A stretch of DNA of 35,952 bases from a virus. The position numbers and the translations under genes are program-made. This document shows positions 1-4,784 of the stretch, in pieces. Below the pieces are notes generated by a model, which was not told the origin of the DNA, ran no database searches, and saw nothing but the letters and a program-made list of their open reading frames with translations. Each line of letters starts with the position of its first letter. Within the stretch, counting starts at the first letter, position 1. Location of the stretch: positions 1 to 35,952 of the IMG/VR virus record IMGVR_UViG_3300008450_000175; one strand, 5' to 3'.

Positions 1-116
1 CCGTTGCCGGAGCCGGAACCGGAGCCGGAGCCGGCGCCGTAGCCGTAGCCGGAGCCGGAGCCGTAGCCGTAGCCGTCGCCGGCGCCGTAGCCGGAGCCGT
101 CGCCGGAGCCGTAGCC
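1..116. repeat. GCCGGA/GCCGTA hexanucleotide microsatellite
   Basis: The first 116 bases are an uninterrupted run of GCC-G(G/T)(A/C) hexamers on the plus strand. Copies alternate GCCGGA, GCCGTA, GCCGTC and GCCGGC without any break of register, so the repeat stays in frame with the minus-strand Gly-X reading. Copy-number change by slippage would lengthen or shorten the protein in dipeptide steps without frameshift. Confidence 0.9.
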
Positions 117-128
117 AATTGGCCTCAT
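1..128 (-). CDS. Gly-X dipeptide-repeat protein, 3' end cut by window edge
   Basis: Reading leftward from an ATG at 128-126 the frame is open to the window edge. After a short MRPIG start, every second residue is Gly: G alternates with Y, S, D, A and once N (for example GYGSGDGSGY). This is seen directly; it is encoded by a GCC-GNN hexanucleotide repeat. I do not recognise the protein. Gly-X low-complexity stretches occur in secreted, adhesive and filament-forming proteins, but no function follows from the visible part. The start lies 11 bases after the stop of the upstream gene, and a hairpin with a GGGGGC/GCCCCC stem sits in that gap, where it could mask the ribosome-binding G-run. The gene is the last seen in the leftward early operon. 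Confidence 0.55.
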   Translation of the reverse strand, partial: MRPIGYGSGDGSGYGAGDGYGYGSGSGYGYGAGSGSGSGSGN

Positions 129-131
129 GGC

Positions 132-150
132 GGGGGCCATCAAAGCCCCC
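132..150. other. hairpin between two leftward genes
   Basis: The plus strand reads GGGGGC, a seven-base loop, then GCCCCC, giving a six-pair GC stem. It overlaps the last codons of the 140-436 gene and the upstream side of the ATG at 128. There is no T-run on either side, so it is not a standard terminator. It may instead mask the translation start of the Gly-X gene; that role is inferred. Confidence 0.5.
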
Positions 151-436
151 ACTCAGCAGATACAGGCACGCAAAAAACTTCCGCGCCTTCGGGAATGTCC
201 ACATCAGCAACCGGGCGCAGATCAGCCTTTGCCTTTTTCGGGTTGTCAATCATTCCGGCGAACCCGATGGATTCCCACTTGAACACATGCAGCGCGCGGG
301 AAAGCCGGATGCGTCCGTTCTCACGGGTAACATCGCCTGCAAAAATCCAGCCACGGTCCACCACGACAACAGCGCGATTACCGCCCGCTTTGTTGATTGG
401 AGCATATTCCACGCCGTCAATAATCACGTTTGCCAT
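140..436 (-). CDS. conserved-type phage hypothetical protein, 98 aa
   Basis: The ORF starts MANVIIDGVEYAP and has a central VVVVDRGWIFAGDV stretch followed by a LHVFKWESIGFAGM segment. This pattern (short beta strands, then a conserved Trp in a segment about gene-regulation-sized) resembles a family of small phage proteins annotated only as DUF (I think of DUF6948, not certain). No enzyme motif or membrane segment is visible. It lies one base downstream of the stop of the 438-737 gene in the leftward operon, so it is most likely co-translated with the recombination genes. Function unknown. Confidence 0.7.
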   Translation of the reverse strand: MANVIIDGVEYAPINKAGGNRAVVVVDRGWIFAGDVTRENGRIRLSRALHVFKWESIGFAGMIDNPKKAKADLRPVADVDIPEGAEVFCVPVSAEWGL

Positions 437-437
437 T

Positions 438-737
438 TTACTTTCCTTTGTTCGGGTTGAATTTCATAATCGGCTCAACAAACTTGTATCCGGCATCGTC
501 CCGCGCCAGCCATCCGCGCTCAACCAGCGCCGTGACGCGGGCGTGAATGTTGCCCTTGCCCGTCAGCATCAATTTCGCCAACTGGTGAAAGCTGACGGCA
601 AAGGGCCGATCATGTGGGCGATGCTGAACTAGCCAATTGTAGACGTGCGCCTGTTCCGGCGTCATGCCGTAGCGGTCACGGTCTGCGGGCTTGCCCAACG
701 GATAGCCGGGGCGTGTGGCAAGGGCTAGGGCGGTCAT
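438..737 (-). CDS. small winged-helix-like DNA-binding protein
   Basis: The 99-residue product has a MTPEQAHVYNWLVQH segment (about residues 25-39) followed by SFHQLAKLM and GNIHARVTALVERGWL, which is the helix pattern of a LexA-like or MarR-like winged helix: helix 1, a recognition helix near residues 50-70 and a wing with GWLARDDAGYKF. This is a fold inference from pattern, not a match I could test. The ATG overlaps the stop of the upstream gene as ATGA. Likely an early regulator or a helper of recombination. Confidence 0.7.
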   Translation of the reverse strand: MTALALATRPGYPLGKPADRDRYGMTPEQAHVYNWLVQHRPHDRPFAVSFHQLAKLMLTGKGNIHARVTALVERGWLARDDAGYKFVEPIMKFNPNKGK

Positions 738-1159
738 GCTGCTTCCCTTTCTATTTCTGCGAGGGGGTCAAACCCGTAGGTTCCAGCCAGCAGCCTTGCG
801 GCTTCATCAAAGAACGTCTTGAACTGAGCCGCGTCCATCTTGGCTAGCGCAACAGAGTCAGGAATCCACACCACCTCACCATCTAGCCGCTTCATCGGCG
901 TGGTGAATCCAAGGTGAATTTTCACTGCATCGTGGAGGTGTTCGGCTGTGGGGTAAGCCCCTGTTGCCTCCACTACATTTTGCAGCATTCGCCAATACAG
1001 CCGAAGCTGGGGCAACGAACGCCGCTTCTTGATGCTGACTTCTACATCACTATGCAAAGCGTATCCGGCCAGCAGATCGCTTGCCTGACGGGTGCGGGGT
1101 TCTAGCCCCCGCTCCGTCCTTCGCAATATCAGCGGTATTCGTTCCCTGTCGGGCTTCAT
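734..1159 (-). CDS. DUF1367/NinB-like early protein
   Basis: A 141-residue protein. The centre KKRRSLPQLRLYWRMLQNVVEATG followed by EHLHDAVKIHLGF and a C-terminal MDAAQFKTFFDEAARLLAGTYG has the order seen in DUF1367 proteins and in the lambda NinB (recombination) group: a basic RS-PQ-RLYW segment, then a helix pair ending in a short acidic tail. The residues are visible; the family assignment is from memory. It sits between the ERF annealing gene and the winged-helix gene with ATGA overlaps at both ends, which fits a recombination role. Confidence 0.65.
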   Translation of the reverse strand: MKPDRERIPLILRRTERGLEPRTRQASDLLAGYALHSDVEVSIKKRRSLPQLRLYWRMLQNVVEATGAYPTAEHLHDAVKIHLGFTTPMKRLDGEVVWIPDSVALAKMDAAQFKTFFDEAARLLAGTYGFDPLAEIEREAA

Positions 1160-1839
1160 ACGGCCACACCCGCAAGGTTGTCTTTATGAAGAAAGTAGGC
1201 GTTTTCAAAATCCCCCATCCACTTTTCGGGGAGTTTGTCTACGTCAGGGCGGCGCAACTTGAGCCATTCCTTTAGCCCGTCAACGGTCTTGGCCTGTTCC
1301 ATTTCCCGCACAAGCGTTGCAAAAAGTTCCTTTGCTGCGGCGTTGGACGGGGCTCCGGGCGTTCCGGTCAGATCGGCTGTGTCCGGTCCCTGGTATGTGC
1401 GGTCTGTTGCAACGGACAGCGGTTTAGCCTTCTGCGGCGGCGCAACGGGCTTGTCGTTTGCGGCATTGCCATCGTCATCAGGTTCAGCCGGGCCGATGCA
1501 GCCGATTGCCGCCAACGAATAGCGACGGGCATAGGTGTAGCTGCTCCCCATAGATTGTGGCTTGTCATAAGAAATTGGGAAAATGCTTTCTATCCACTGA
1601 CCAGAAGAATGCATCAGGCGAGTGACCACAAGCAGCCCATCGCCCGCCGTTTCCATGCCCTGCACCACCGAAAGGCCCTGTGCCGCAAGGTATGGAAGGA
1701 CAGCATCGCGGACCTCGGCAAGGTCGGCATACTTGTTTTTGAAGTGGGGATTTACCGAATGCTTGGAGGCATTCTTCATTTCCGCCTGCGCCTTGGCAAG
1801 TGCCGCCGCCAGTTCGTTGATCTGCTCACTTGTTCTCAT
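1156..1839 (-). CDS. erf: ERF-family single-strand annealing recombinase
   Basis: A 227-residue protein with the ERF core: NPHFKNKYADLAEVRDAVLPYL near residues 30-51, then GLSVVQG, a TRLMHSSGQWIES strand pair and SYTYARRYSLAAIGCIG with a following DDDGN. These are the hallmarks of the P22 ERF superfamily, ring-forming proteins that anneal complementary single strands during phage recombination and genome circularisation. The C-terminal third is Pro/Ala-rich linker and then a helical tail. GAGGAAG about five bases upstream of the ATG is the ribosome-binding site, located inside the upstream small gene, with a 14-base overlap. A RusA resolvase in the opposite operon completes a recombination set. 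Confidence 0.92.
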   Translation of the reverse strand: MRTSEQINELAAALAKAQAEMKNASKHSVNPHFKNKYADLAEVRDAVLPYLAAQGLSVVQGMETAGDGLLVVTRLMHSSGQWIESIFPISYDKPQSMGSSYTYARRYSLAAIGCIGPAEPDDDGNAANDKPVAPPQKAKPLSVATDRTYQGPDTADLTGTPGAPSNAAAKELFATLVREMEQAKTVDGLKEWLKLRRPDVDKLPEKWMGDFENAYFLHKDNLAGVAV

Positions 1840-1966
1840 CGTCTTCCTCCATGCCCCACACTAGGGCTTCAATTGCATCGTCCAAATTGCATTCGGGATG
1901 TTCGGCCAGGTACGCCGTGACCCGGTCATCAAGGCACGGCCATTCGGCGGGGGGGTCATCGTCCAT
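1826..1966 (-). CDS. small acidic protein, 46 aa
   Basis: A longer frame exists, but the start chosen is the ATG at 1966-1964 because it overlaps the preceding stop as TGATG and has GGAG ten bases upstream. The product is short and acidic (MDDDPPAEWPC at the start, EEDDENK at the end) with one amphipathic helix, LDDAIEALVWGM. No family recognised. Its last 14 bases overlap the ERF gene and supply the ERF ribosome-binding site, so translation of the two is coupled. Confidence 0.6.
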   Translation of the reverse strand: MDDDPPAEWPCLDDRVTAYLAEHPECNLDDAIEALVWGMEEDDENK

Positions 1967-2031
1967 CACAGTCCGGCTCCTATGCACATGAAGATGAACA
2001 GCGCGGTGCAGATCAGGTAATCGCGGATCAT
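1966..2031 (-). CDS. 21-residue single-pass membrane peptide
   Basis: Between the stop of the 2028-2237 gene and the start of the 46-aa gene lies a complete ORF of 21 codons. It starts with ATG overlapping the previous stop (ATGA) and stops in TGATG with the next gene. The peptide is MIRDYL followed by a stretch of hydrophobic residues (ICTALFIFMCIGAGL), i.e. a charged N-terminus and one short membrane segment. It is not a shadow of another gene, as no other coding frame covers 1967-2027. Function unknown; small hydrophobic early peptides can act on host membrane enzymes. Confidence 0.6.
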   Translation of the reverse strand: MIRDYLICTALFIFMCIGAGL

Positions 2032-2237
2032 TGCGCGGGCTCCTCATGAGGAGGGACCAGTGACATGACGCGCTCTGCGGCTTCCTTGAGCCCGCTATGA
2101 GCAATCATCGCCCGGTTCGGTGTCGGTTGAGAGTCGTATGGATCGTCTTCAACGTCCTGATAGTTGTCCAGAACGTCGAGGGCGTATGCTGCCTGATCCA
2201 GCAGTTCCATGATGGCGGTCCACAGGCGCTTGTCCAT
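2028..2237 (-). CDS. small hypothetical helical protein, 69 aa
   Basis: The internal ATG at 2237-2235 is preferred to an upstream in-frame start: it follows the preceding stop by one base and has AGGA about eight bases upstream. The product begins MDKRLWTAIMELLDQAAYALDVLDNYQD, an amphipathic helix, followed by an acidic loop and a second helix, SGLKEAAERVMSLV. No family recognised. It is the second gene of the leftward operon and ends in ATGA with the membrane peptide. Confidence 0.65.
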   Translation of the reverse strand: MDKRLWTAIMELLDQAAYALDVLDNYQDVEDDPYDSQPTPNRAMIAHSGLKEAAERVMSLVPPHEEPAQ

Positions 2238-2238
2238 G

Positions 2239-2571
2239 TCAGCGGTCCTGTGCCATATCGCGGAGGTAGTCGCCCCGGTCACTGTCCATGTCGGCTAGCC
2301 GTTCGCGGATCTGTTCTTCCATCCATTCGCGGGCAACATATTGGTCAAAGACCTCGGCCAAGTTGTCGGGAACGGTGATGCTGACAGCTTGGAGCGAACT
2401 GGTACCGTCCTTGGCCCATACACGCTGTTCGCCTTCAACGCGGTACTCATCAACCCACCACTCAAGTTCGCCGTAACGACGGTCAACTTTGTAGTCGATG
2501 ACGGCGGTCACATCGGTTTCGAACAGACAGACGCCGCCAATGATGCAGCTAATGGTCGTTTCGATTTTCAT
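2239..2571 (-). CDS. first gene of leftward operon, hypothetical 110 aa
   Basis: The start has a clear ribosome-binding site (AGGGAG about nine bases upstream). The sequence has alternating strands (ISCIIGGVCLFETDVTAVIDYKV, GELEWWVDEYRVEGEQRVWA) and then an acidic helical tail (LAEVFDQYVAREWMEEQIRERLADMD). No helix-turn-helix is visible, so this is not a CI-like repressor, which matters because a CI gene would be expected at this place in a lambdoid layout. Function unknown. It is read from the operator-controlled leftward promoter. Confidence 0.75.
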   Translation of the reverse strand: MKIETTISCIIGGVCLFETDVTAVIDYKVDRRYGELEWWVDEYRVEGEQRVWAKDGTSSLQAVSITVPDNLAEVFDQYVAREWMEEQIRERLADMDSDRGDYLRDMAQDR

Positions 2572-2598
2572 GGGGCTATCTCCCTTGTGATGGGAGTA

Positions 2599-2626
2599 TG
2601 TATATCACGTTTCGTGGGTATTGCAA
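2599..2626 (-). promoter_or_regulatory. leftward early promoter
   Basis: On the minus strand TTGCAA (2626-2621) and TATACA (2604-2599) are separated by 16 bases, a sigma-70-like arrangement with four of six matches in each box. Operator 1 lies in the spacer. It would drive the 2571-to-1 leftward operon with a short leader containing the AGGGAG site. Prediction from sequence only. Confidence 0.55.
2604..2622. promoter_or_regulatory. operator 1 (over leftward promoter)
   Basis: ATCACG-TTT-CGTGGG followed by TATT: an imperfect inverted repeat with a three-base centre. It matches operators 2 and 3 in pattern A(T/C)CACG-N3-(C/G)GTGG(G/T) and sits between the -35 and -10 of the leftward promoter, so a bound dimer would block leftward transcription. 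The likely ligand is the adjacent Cro-like protein. Confidence 0.7.
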
Positions 2627-2635
2627 GCACAAAAA

Positions 2636-2653
2636 ACCACGCACCGTGGTATT
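2636..2653. promoter_or_regulatory. operator 2 (perfect palindrome)
   Basis: ACCACG-CAC-CGTGGT is a perfect six-base inverted repeat around a three-base centre and is followed by ATT, as in operator 1. It lies between the two promoters, about 31 bases centre to centre from operator 1, roughly three helical turns. It is the best match to the shared consensus and could be the strongest site or a cooperative middle site. Confidence 0.7.
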
Positions 2654-2702
2654 AGCGGCTATCCCGCGTCAGGACGCCGCACGCAATACAACCAGCGGGG
2701 TA

Positions 2703-2731
2703 TTGACGAATACCACCAAGCGTGATAATCA
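2703..2731 (+). promoter_or_regulatory. rightward promoter of Cro-like gene
   Basis: TTGACG (2703-2708) is a five-of-six -35 box. With a 17-base spacer the -10 is TAATCA (2726-2731); GATAAT at 2724-2729 is a better -10 with a short 15-base spacer. Either places the transcription start at about 2733-2738, at or just before the ATG at 2738, so the message would be leaderless or nearly so. No ribosome-binding site is visible before that ATG, which agrees. Confidence 0.6.
2712..2726. promoter_or_regulatory. operator 3 (over rightward promoter)
   Basis: Read on the minus strand this is ATCACG-CTT-GGTGGT followed by ATT, the same order as operators 1 and 2 in reverse orientation. It covers the spacer and edge of the -10 of the rightward promoter, so binding would autorepress the Cro-like gene. 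Confidence 0.7.
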
Positions 2732-2737
2732 GTCGGC

Positions 2738-2950
2738 ATGTCAACAAAAGAAGCCATGCGCGACCTCATCAAATCCTTCGGCGGGCAAAAGGCTGTTGCC
2801 GATCTGGTGGGCGTCAAGCAGAGCGCGGTTTCAATGGCTCTCATCCGTGGGAACATTCCTCATCGCTGGCGCATGAAGCTCTACAGCGAGGCCACGGCAC
2901 GCAGCATCAAGTTTGATCCTGCTCTCCTCGGGTTGGAGAGCGCCCAATGA
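2738..2950 (+). CDS. Cro-like helix-turn-helix repressor
   Basis: A 70-residue protein with a Cro/YdaS-type helix-turn-helix: LIKSFGGQKAVADLVGVKQSAVSMALIRGNIPHRW at about residues 10-44, in which QKAVADLVGVKQSAVSMAL is helix-turn-helix with the recognition helix QSAVSMAL. Length and position are typical of phage Cro. It is expressed from a promoter overlapped by operator 3 and probably from a leaderless message. It is expected to bind the three operators and shut down both early operons. No partner CI gene is present on the opposite strand within the window. Confidence 0.85.
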   Translation: MSTKEAMRDLIKSFGGQKAVADLVGVKQSAVSMALIRGNIPHRWRMKLYSEATARSIKFDPALLGLESAQ

Positions 2951-3014
2951 GTTCCCCCGCCCGTTGCTGCCCTGACACAGCAACACGCGCACTCTCCCCG
3001 CGTGGCGGTAACTG

Positions 3015-3052
3015 GCCCCCGGCGTCCCTCCTCCCCGCCGGGGGCTTTTTCT
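3015..3052 (+). terminator. strong intrinsic terminator after the Cro-like gene
   Basis: GCCCCCGGCG (3015-3024), an 11-base loop, then CGCCGGGGGC (3036-3045): ten perfect GC pairs, followed directly by TTTTTCT. It lies 65 bases after the Cro-like stop and before the rest of the rightward operon. Rightward early transcription from the Cro promoter must therefore read through, be antiterminated, or restart at a promoter I could not identify in 3053-3115. Confidence 0.88.
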
Positions 3053-3115
3053 ATTCACACCAACGCGGCGTTTCACCCGCCGTTCCGTAGTCCAGCAAAT
3101 AAACATGGGGGTTTC

Positions 3116-3217
3116 ATGTTCTGGCGATTGTGGCTGATCCGCTTTCAGATTTGGCTTCTGCGGCAGCGCGTCGAGTGGTCTGCGGCGTGGCGTGAAGTGG
3201 TGCGGTGGCGCAGATGA
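3116..3217 (+). CDS. Trp/Arg-rich small peptide, 33 aa
   Basis: The start ATG at 3116 follows a GGGGG tract four bases upstream, and the TGA overlaps the next ATG (ATGA). The peptide begins MFWRLWLIRFQIWLL and continues with alternating Arg, Trp and Val, ending VVRWRR. It has the amphipathic, Trp-anchored character of a membrane-surface peptide. No family recognised. Translational coupling to RusA argues that it is real. Confidence 0.55.
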   Translation: MFWRLWLIRFQIWLLRQRVEWSAAWREVVRWRR

Positions 3218-3591
3218 AAACCAAGCTGACCCTCGCAGCCCTTCCTCCGAGCGTCAACGCGATATGGCGTCACGGCAAAGGCGGCAAGACATACCGAACA
3301 GCGGCCTACATGACGTTTATTCGAGGAGAGGAATGGAACGTCCAGCCGCAGCTTATCAAGCAGCATCGCTTTCGCGGCCCGGTTTATGTGACAATCGCCA
3401 TGAGGCGTCCGCGATCCAATGCGGACCTGGACAATCGCATCAAAGGCATTCTGGACTTTTTGCAGCACGTTGCCGCGATAGACGATGACAAAAACGTATA
3501 CGGCGTCAACGCATTTTGGACCGTTGACCTTCCTGCGGGCGTGGCTGCGGAAATATCCATTGTTCAGGCTGACGCGCTGGAGGCCGCATGA
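3214..3591 (+). CDS. rusA: RusA-family Holliday junction resolvase
   Basis: About 125 residues from ATG 3214; a GTG at 3205 is an alternative start. Visible family features are the N-terminal LPPSVNAIWR with Y.T..Y..F, and the acidic active-site cluster SNADLDNRIKGILDFLQ plus AIDDDKNV. RusA dimers cut four-way junctions using three conserved Asp residues, two in the DLDN region and one in the DDDKNV loop, all present here. Together with ERF it would resolve annealed recombination intermediates or prepare concatemers for packaging. It starts and ends in ATGA overlaps. Confidence 0.92.
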   Translation: MKTKLTLAALPPSVNAIWRHGKGGKTYRTAAYMTFIRGEEWNVQPQLIKQHRFRGPVYVTIAMRRPRSNADLDNRIKGILDFLQHVAAIDDDKNVYGVNAFWTVDLPAGVAAEISIVQADALEAA

Positions 3592-4100
3592 ACTGGACCC
3601 CCGAAACCATTGACGAACTGATCCGCCTCTGGCGTCAGGGCCTCACGTCTTACCAGCTAGCCAAACATTTCAACACAACCCGCAATAGCATCATGGGCAA
3701 ACTCCACCGCGAGAAACTGCGCCGCGCCACTCAGGGCGAACCGATAGAGCGCCGCACCATCGCCAATACCGGAACCATCACCAAACGACGCTACACACGG
3801 AGGGAAGCCATGTTGACTTTGCCTGAACGTGCCGGGTCTGTATTGCGTATTGTAGAGCCTGCTCCCGTGGTACCAGATCAGGGGCAGCTTGCTAGCATCG
3901 TGGACGTGACCGGGTGTCGCTGGCCCGTGAAGGATGACCCGGAGTTTATAGGCGGCTTTGCCTTCTGCAACCACGCCCAGCGGGACGGCTCGGCGTATTG
4001 CGAGTATCACGCCCGGATGAACGTCGCCCCGTGGAGCGCAGACGCCAAGCGGCGCACGGAAGCAACGATCAATTACATATTGAAGCGGGTGGCAGCATGA
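3588..4100 (+). CDS. gcrA: GcrA-family cell-cycle regulator
   Basis: The 170-residue protein has the GcrA layout: an N-terminal W-T-ID-L-RLWRQGLTSYQLAKHFNTTRNSIMGKLHR helix-turn-helix (residues 3-41), a variable basic linker, and a C-terminal GCRWPV (C110), FAFCNHA (C127) and AYCEYHA (C138) motif set typical of the family. In Caulobacter, GcrA binds sigma-70 holoenzyme and activates promoters with methylated GANTC sites. A phage copy could redirect host RNA polymerase to phage promoters or match phage transcription to the methylation state of DNA. Its presence is the main argument for an alphaproteobacterial host. Confidence 0.92.
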   Translation: MNWTPETIDELIRLWRQGLTSYQLAKHFNTTRNSIMGKLHREKLRRATQGEPIERRTIANTGTITKRRYTRREAMLTLPERAGSVLRIVEPAPVVPDQGQLASIVDVTGCRWPVKDDPEFIGGFAFCNHAQRDGSAYCEYHARMNVAPWSADAKRRTEATINYILKRVAA

Positions 4101-4324
4101 CGCCAGAACAGCGGATGCGAGAGAAGAAAGTCGAGGGCCGGGGCCGTATCAACAATGCCCGCTTTCCCCTGCGGTTTTTCGAGGTTGGCGAGGAAATGTT
4201 TTTCGCGGGCGCGCCAACCAACGCCATCACGAAGCGGGCTTCTGATCTGAGGCCGATGAAGTTCCGCGTTCGTCAGGTCCAGATTCGGGGCATTCCAGGC
4301 GCTTATGTGTGGAGGATCAAATGA
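4097..4324 (+). CDS. small hypothetical protein, 75 aa
   Basis: ATG 4097 overlaps the GcrA stop (ATGA); a longer in-frame reading upstream lies inside gcrA and is rejected. The protein starts MTPEQRMREKKVEGRGRINNARFPLRFFEVGEEMFF, with a basic N-terminus and then a compact beta segment (KFRVRQVQIRGIPGAYVWRI). The late part looks like a small nucleic-acid-associated fold, but I recognise no family. Confidence 0.65.
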   Translation: MTPEQRMREKKVEGRGRINNARFPLRFFEVGEEMFFAGAPTNAITKRASDLRPMKFRVRQVQIRGIPGAYVWRIK

Positions 4325-4695
4325 ACGCAGAAGAATATATGAAGTCGAAGTTGGACGGGTTTTTCTTCGTCATGGGCCAGAGCTATCTCGGCCAGTTGCG
4401 TGTCTTCACCCGCAAGGTGGGGCGGGACCAGCTGCCGCATTATCATCTGCTTCTGGACGAGACGGAGCGGGCGCAAGAAGCGGTCAAGAGGCGTGGCCCC
4501 CCGCCGCCGTCCTTCACAGCCGACCATGACGAACAGATCATCGAACTCCGCAGCGCGGGCCTGTCCTGGGAGAAAATCTCTCAGCGGATGCGCAAGCACA
4601 AGCACTCAATCCGCATTCGGTACGAAATGCTGGTGCATGAGCGGGGTTTGGTCCCGGTGACTCTGCGGCAATTCAAGCAGGGGGTGGGGGCATGA
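4321..4695 (+). CDS. HTH-containing hypothetical protein, 124 aa
   Basis: GGAGG five bases upstream favours ATG 4321 over an ATG at 4309, and the start overlaps the previous stop. The C-terminal half has DHDEQIIELRSAGLSWEKISQRMRKHKHSIRIRYEML, a SANT/GcrA-like helix-turn-helix (residues about 68-102). The N-terminal half (YMKSKLDGFFFVMGQSYLGQL) is not recognised. It may be a DNA-binding regulator related in its HTH to the nearby GcrA. Confidence 0.65.
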   Translation: MNAEEYMKSKLDGFFFVMGQSYLGQLRVFTRKVGRDQLPHYHLLLDETERAQEAVKRRGPPPPSFTADHDEQIIELRSAGLSWEKISQRMRKHKHSIRIRYEMLVHERGLVPVTLRQFKQGVGA

Positions 4696-4784
4696 GTACG
4701 GCAGCCTTTCTTCTCATAGCCGTGATTGCCGAGTGCGCCGTCCTGTGGCTGGCCTATTCAATGGGGAGGGACATGGCGCAATGA
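4692..4784 (+). CDS. 30-residue single-pass membrane protein
   Basis: Starts in ATGA with the previous gene and ends in ATGA with the replication gene. The product is mostly one hydrophobic helix (AAFLLIAVIAECAVLWLAYS) with a short MGRDMAQ tail. It has no other coding frame over most of its length. Unknown role; the exact fit between two overlaps supports that it is translated. Confidence 0.65.
   Translation: MSTAAFLLIAVIAECAVLWLAYSMGRDMAQ

Noticed and set aside
132-150. hairpin considered as an intrinsic terminator
   Set aside because: There is no T-run on either strand; it was kept only as a structural feature.
2239-2571. first leftward gene considered as CI repressor
   Set aside because: No helix-turn-helix or peptidase domain is visible; the sequence is beta-strand-rich with an acidic helical tail.
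2947-3090. 47-codon ORF starting in ATGA overlap with the Cro-like stop
   Set aside because: It runs through the GC-rich terminator stem and T-run at 3015-3052, and its composition is Pro/Arg/Cys-rich with no family pattern.
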